A stretch of DNA of 64,000 nucleotides from an uncultured Eubacteriales bacterium (lineage in GTDB: Bacteria; Bacillota; Clostridia; Oscillospirales; Acutalibacteraceae): NCBI GenBank assembly GCA_934552855.1, contig CAKTEU010000007.1, positions 1 to 64,000 of the forward strand, in the 5' to 3' direction. The stretch's first letter is position 1. Each line of letters opens with the position of its first letter. Below are positions 61,277-64,000 of the stretch, piece by piece. The notes beneath the pieces were generated by a model. The model made no database searches. It saw only the letters and a program-made list of their open reading frames with translations, and had not been told where the DNA came from. The translations under genes were made by a program, and so were the position numbers.

Positions 61277-61882
61277 ATGTATTGTAAAAACTGTAACGCT
61301 TATAATGACGACGGCAGCCGCTTTTGCTGCCAATGCGGAGCGGAGCTCGAAGCGCCCGTTGCTTCACAGCAAAGCGAACAAACCTATACCGCACCGCAAA
61401 ACGATGCAAATGCCGGCTATGACGATCAGTATTCGTCTGCACAGCAAAGCTATACCGCACCTCAATACGGCGAACCTCAGTATTCTCAGCCGAATTACTC
61501 CGCCCCTCAAGGCGAACCGACTGCGGCAATAAGCAACACAATGGCGATTGTTTCAATCGTTCTCAACATTGTTGTTTTCAACGTTGTGGGTCTTATCTTT
61601 GCAATTCTTTCGCTGACAAATTACAACAGCTATGAAGGAGCTCTCAGAGCAGGAAACATTGCCCTTGCCGAACAGTTTAAAGCAAAGTCGAAGAAGTATT
61701 CAAAGGTTGCAATTATTCTTGTAATCATAATGGCCGTTCTTGCGTTTATTGCAGGTATTGCGGCGTTTGTCGGTGTGTTTGTAATCGGCTCAAAGGCCGT
61801 TGAAGAAGGCTTTGTTGAAAGCTATCCTTATGAATATGATTTTGAAAACTTCATGATGATGCTTGCACCGTACTTCGGATAA
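61277..61882 (+). CDS. Zinc-ribbon membrane protein
   Basis: The 201-residue protein has an N-terminal zinc ribbon (CKNCNAYND, then CCQCGAEL), a Gln/Tyr/Pro/Ala linker with repeats of QxYTAPQ (YTAPQND, SYTAPQYG, YSAPQG), and two membrane helices (about 90-115 and 145-172) with NYNSYEGALRAGNIALAEQF in the loop. Its organisation is like that of CD225/DUF-type zinc-ribbon proteins in clostridia. AAAGGAGG precedes the ATG. Function unknown; a membrane scaffold or regulator is a guess. Confidence 0.78.
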   Translation: MYCKNCNAYNDDGSRFCCQCGAELEAPVASQQSEQTYTAPQNDANAGYDDQYSSAQQSYTAPQYGEPQYSQPNYSAPQGEPTAAISNTMAIVSIVLNIVVFNVVGLIFAILSLTNYNSYEGALRAGNIALAEQFKAKSKKYSKVAIILVIIMAVLAFIAGIAAFVGVFVIGSKAVEEGFVESYPYEYDFENFMMMLAPYFG

Positions 61883-61908
61883 AACAAAAACTTTATAAAA
61901 CAGTAAAA

Positions 61909-61945
61909 GCCGACGGGTTCGTGATGAGTCCGTCGGCATTGTTTT
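61909..61945 (+). terminator. Terminator of the zinc-ribbon gene
   Basis: GCCGACGG pairs with CCGTCGGC, then ATTGTTTT. Confidence 0.75.
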
Positions 61946-62017
61946 AATTGACAAAATATAATTAAGGTTCTGCTGACTTAACGTCAGGCGGTTGCTCTCT
62001 CGGTTTTTATACTTTTC

Positions 62018-62069
62018 CGGAGGGTCAGAATTTTATTATTAAAAACCCTCCGAGTAAACGCAAGGAGGG
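62018..62069 (+). promoter_or_regulatory. Ribosome-site switch upstream of the small membrane peptide
   Basis: CGGAGGGT (62018-62025) can pair with ACCCTCCG (62045-62052). The same ACCCTCC can pair instead with the GGAGGG of the ribosome site (62064-62069). Two mutually exclusive hairpins can thus expose or hide the ribosome site, as in mRNAs of type I toxins. Confidence 0.6.
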
Positions 62070-62077
62070 CGATAATC

Positions 62078-62182
62078 ATGGAATATTTTGCAATGAGGGC
62101 ACTTGTTCTCGTTTTCGCAACGGGATATATAATTGCTGTCGAACGTTCAACATATCATGACAACAAGAATAATAAAAAATAA
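62078..62182 (+). CDS. 34-residue single-helix membrane peptide, candidate type I toxin
   Basis: AAGGAGGG lies 8 bases before the ATG. The product starts MEYFAMRALVLVFATGYIIA, one hydrophobic segment, then a polar, basic end (HDNKNNKK). That is the layout of type I toxins and of so-called holin-like toxins of Firmicutes. Upstream there is a ribosome-site switch; downstream a bidirectional terminator and an antisense promoter at 62276-62304 that would give an RNA covering the 3' end. Toxicity and antitoxin function are inferred only. Confidence 0.6.
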   Translation: MEYFAMRALVLVFATGYIIAVERSTYHDNKNNKK

Positions 62183-62219
62183 CCGCCCACAAGCTCTCAA
62201 ATAGTGGCGGCTATTTTTT
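62183..62219. terminator. Bidirectional terminator of the toxin-like locus
   Basis: CCGCC(C)AC pairs with GTGGCGG around AAGCTCTCAAATA; T runs follow on both strands (TATTTTTTA plus, TTATTTTTTATT minus). Confidence 0.8.
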
Positions 62220-62275
62220 AGTCAACTATCAGGGCAACCGCTTGACGCAGAGCCTTTTTATATTTTTATTATATA

Positions 62276-62304
62276 CTGCTATACTGCCGCCTGATATTTG
62301 TCAA
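62276..62304 (-). promoter_or_regulatory. Promoter of a putative antisense RNA
   Basis: Minus-strand TTGACA (62299-62304) and TAGCAG (62276-62281), 17 bases apart; an RNA of about 100 bases would end at the terminator at 62183 and overlap the 3' end of the peptide gene. The -10 is imperfect. Confidence 0.45.
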
Positions 62305-62344
62305 GCGGTTATTTTATTGTTGAAATATTTTTTTGTGCGGATGT

Positions 62345-63580
62345 TTATGAAACGGAAAGCGGCAGAGATTTTATCTCGCTTTCAAGTGTCTTTGCGGCAA
62401 GGACGTTTGAATCCTTGTTCGGGTGGCCGTCAATCGCACTACCGTAAGTTCCCATGTCAAAAGAAAGCGTTGCACACTTGAGCAGAAAATCGGAAGTTTC
62501 GCTTTGATATTCACCGACGGCACGTTCAATTGCGGAATAAAGCGAATTGTTCATGTCGCCGAGGACGCAAAGAATATATGCACCCGTGTTGCGCTCTCGT
62601 ACGACCGAAAGAAGGCGTTTGTATTCACTCACAAACGAGTCAACGGTTGACTGCGTGCTGCAGTATGATGCGTCGTTTGTTCCAAGATTTATCACAACAA
62701 TGTTTGGCTTGTAATCATAAAAATTCCAGTCCGGCGCACCTTCAAAGTTTGAAAGAACCGAATTGTAATGATTGAAGATGACATAATCGTTTGCCTGTCC
62801 GTTTGAAGAAAAGCCCGTGTAAACGCCATAGCCGGAAAAAGCAACGGCATTGCAGTCGGCGGCAAGATTCTGCGAAGCGAGAAAAGCATAAGTTTCGGTA
62901 AAATTTTCGGTCCTTGTTGAAAATGCGGCGTTCGGGTTTTCTTCGTCAAGGCCGTATCCGGCTGTGATTGAATCGCCGATAAATTCAATTTTAATTGCCC
63001 TTTGGGGTGCGGGGCAAATATCGCCTTTTGCGTGCGCTCTGATTTCGCTGACACCGACGGTTGAATACATCGCTTCGGAAGCTTTGACAACCTGAACCTC
63101 CGCATCTCCGCTGACGGAAGAAAGGTCGGCGGTGATTTCGGTTGTTTCTTCGTCAAGAACTTCGTCCGCCGCCACTTCGCCGTTGACAAGGATAATGATA
63201 CGGGGACGGTGGTTATACGGAACGGAGTATGAATTGTGAACAACGCAGGTGACGGTAACGCTGCTTCCGTCGCAAAGGAAAGAAATTCCGCTTCCTGACA
63301 TTGAAAACCAGACTGTTCCGTTTTCGGTGTATGTTCTTCCGACTGTTTTCACAAAATTGCTGTTCGGCGTGAAAGCAAGGTCATAAAGCTCTGCGTTTTC
63401 GGGAAAGCGGGGATTTCCGGCATAAAGCTTTGTTGTTGTGCTTTCGCCCGTTTCGGTCTTGTTCCAAAAATGATTGATATCCTGAAGGCGGTCGGAGTCA
63501 AAGTTTACGGCAATATAGACAAAGCCGATGAGAACAATGAAAAAAAGGGCAACCGCAGAAATTCGAAAGGCCCGTTTCAA
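62345..63580 (-). CDS. Membrane-anchored SGNH esterase, CE2-like
   Basis: The 411-residue protein begins at a TTG after GGGAGGT. It has an N-terminal anchor (about 8-26), a beta-sandwich domain (about 65-190, SGSGISFLCDGSSVTVTC), and an SGNH hydrolase domain with IEFIGDSITAGYG (Ser near 207), NLGTND and DGHPN (Asp, His). The two-domain layout is that of carbohydrate esterase family 2, which deacetylates plant or host glycans. It acts outside the membrane. It is monocistronic and convergent with the toxin-like locus. Confidence 0.85.
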   Translation of the reverse strand: MKRAFRISAVALFFIVLIGFVYIAVNFDSDRLQDINHFWNKTETGESTTTKLYAGNPRFPENAELYDLAFTPNSNFVKTVGRTYTENGTVWFSMSGSGISFLCDGSSVTVTCVVHNSYSVPYNHRPRIIILVNGEVAADEVLDEETTEITADLSSVSGDAEVQVVKASEAMYSTVGVSEIRAHAKGDICPAPQRAIKIEFIGDSITAGYGLDEENPNAAFSTRTENFTETYAFLASQNLAADCNAVAFSGYGVYTGFSSNGQANDYVIFNHYNSVLSNFEGAPDWNFYDYKPNIVVINLGTNDASYCSTQSTVDSFVSEYKRLLSVVRERNTGAYILCVLGDMNNSLYSAIERAVGEYQSETSDFLLKCATLSFDMGTYGSAIDGHPNKDSNVLAAKTLESEIKSLPLSVS

Positions 63581-63752
63581 GTTAATACCTCCCGGTTGAT
63601 TTGCAATAATAAACGTTATAATATCATATAATTCGGATTTGGTCAACTTTTGGCGATACGGGAGGTATTCCGTTTGCAAGAAGAAAAAGGAATTTGGCTC
63701 TTTTGCCGATAATTATGTTGTGTTTTTGTTCAATCTTTGTCAGCCTTTACAG

Positions 63753-63781
63753 TTGCGGTTTCGGTTAGTCGGTGCTATAAT
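63753..63781 (+). promoter_or_regulatory. Promoter of the aminotransferase gene
   Basis: TTGCGG (63753-63758) and TATAAT (63776-63781), 17 bases apart. Bases 63581-63752 hold no other gene. Confidence 0.65.
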
Positions 63782-63853
63782 ATACTCACGATTTAAATCA
63801 CTAAAGCGTTATGCGTTATATATTGTTTTATTTTGTTTTGAAAGGTGATTGCA

Positions 63854-64000
63854 ATGTTTTCAAAAGAGATGTATGAACTCGGCGCACATTCGTCGGTTAT
63901 AAGAGAGATTTTTGAGTACGCAAAAAAGCGTGCAGAGGTTGTTGGAAAAGAGAATATTTTTGATTTCAGCATCGGCAATCCGAGCGTTCCGGCTCCTGCG
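63854..64000 (+). CDS. Class I/II pyridoxal-phosphate aminotransferase, N-terminal part
   Basis: Only 49 residues are inside the window. They read MFSKEMYELGAHSSVIREIF, then KKRAEVVGKENIFDFSIGNP and SVPAP, the standard opening of aspartate-aminotransferase-like proteins (FDFSIGNPSVPAP is the substrate-loop start). AAAGGTGAT precedes the ATG. Substrate cannot be judged from this fragment. Confidence 0.85.
   Translation, partial: MFSKEMYELGAHSSVIREIFEYAKKRAEVVGKENIFDFSIGNPSVPAPA

Overview
The window looks like chromosomal DNA of a Gram-positive, low-to-medium G+C Clostridia member, most likely an Oscillospirales (Ruminococcaceae-like) gut anaerobe. Supporting evidence: Bacillus-type gene order (hisS-aspS, rpsO-pnp, era-yqzL-recO-mutS2, groES-groEL behind a perfect CIRCE), Gram-positive LexA boxes, strong AGGAGG ribosome sites, many U-tailed intrinsic terminators, a VanRS-type two-component pair, and intergenic repeats of a kind common in gut Firmicutes. 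No rRNA, CRISPR array or complete mobile element is visible.

Layout. 1-4164: end of hisS, aspS, a secreted metallophosphoesterase and a 56-residue gene. 4322-6969: an ECF sigma factor with a membrane-anchored beta-propeller protein. 7239-13707: a corrinoid-uptake operon (promoter, compact cobalamin riboswitch with terminator, secreted PQQ-like propeller, EcfT, fused double EcfA, S component, two DUF4430 surface proteins). 13794-15835: a repeat cluster and a Big_2 surface protein. 16024-18424: serC-serA behind a two-hairpin leader. 18489-21948: an aldo/keto reductase operon and its MerR activator, a small XRE module and a TipA-like regulator. 22036-26957: two M23 proteins, LexA, two micro-protein genes, a GtrA-like protein and a metallo-beta-lactamase-fold hydrolase. 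27014-29513: a polar amino-acid ABC importer. 29620-35690: uppP, murD, a candidate structured RNA, a VanRS-like pair and a membrane-linked XRE regulator. 35740-39332: two secreted surface proteins. 39500-50563: rpsO, pnp, an S component, a DMT transporter, era, yqzL-like, recO, an inserted type II restriction-modification pair, and mutS2. 50617-54753: a DUF6198 membrane protein behind an attenuator, a holin-like gene, tRNA-Val, small genes and a class B PBP. 55045-64000: groESL, a secreted papain-fold protein, a NptA-type transporter, GH20, a zinc-ribbon membrane protein, a candidate type I toxin locus, a CE2-like esterase and the start of an aminotransferase.

How the genes work together. The cobalamin operon is the clearest complete system: riboswitch control, membrane transporter, and three secreted or lipid-anchored candidate capture proteins. 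Cell-envelope functions recur (uppP, murD, PBP, M23 enzymes, VanRS-like, Big_2 and transglutaminase-like surface proteins).

The most unusual signal is a set of four unlinked micro-genes (33-48 residues) encoding helical, mostly amphipathic peptides. Each has a near-consensus promoter, a strong Shine-Dalgarno and a terminator of its own. Two secreted proteins of the cobalamin operon end in very similar helices. Other items worth attention are a cupin-flavodoxin chimera, a lipoprotein without a visible start codon, a candidate type I toxin-antitoxin locus, an unassigned structured RNA, and a recurrent hairpin repeat family.
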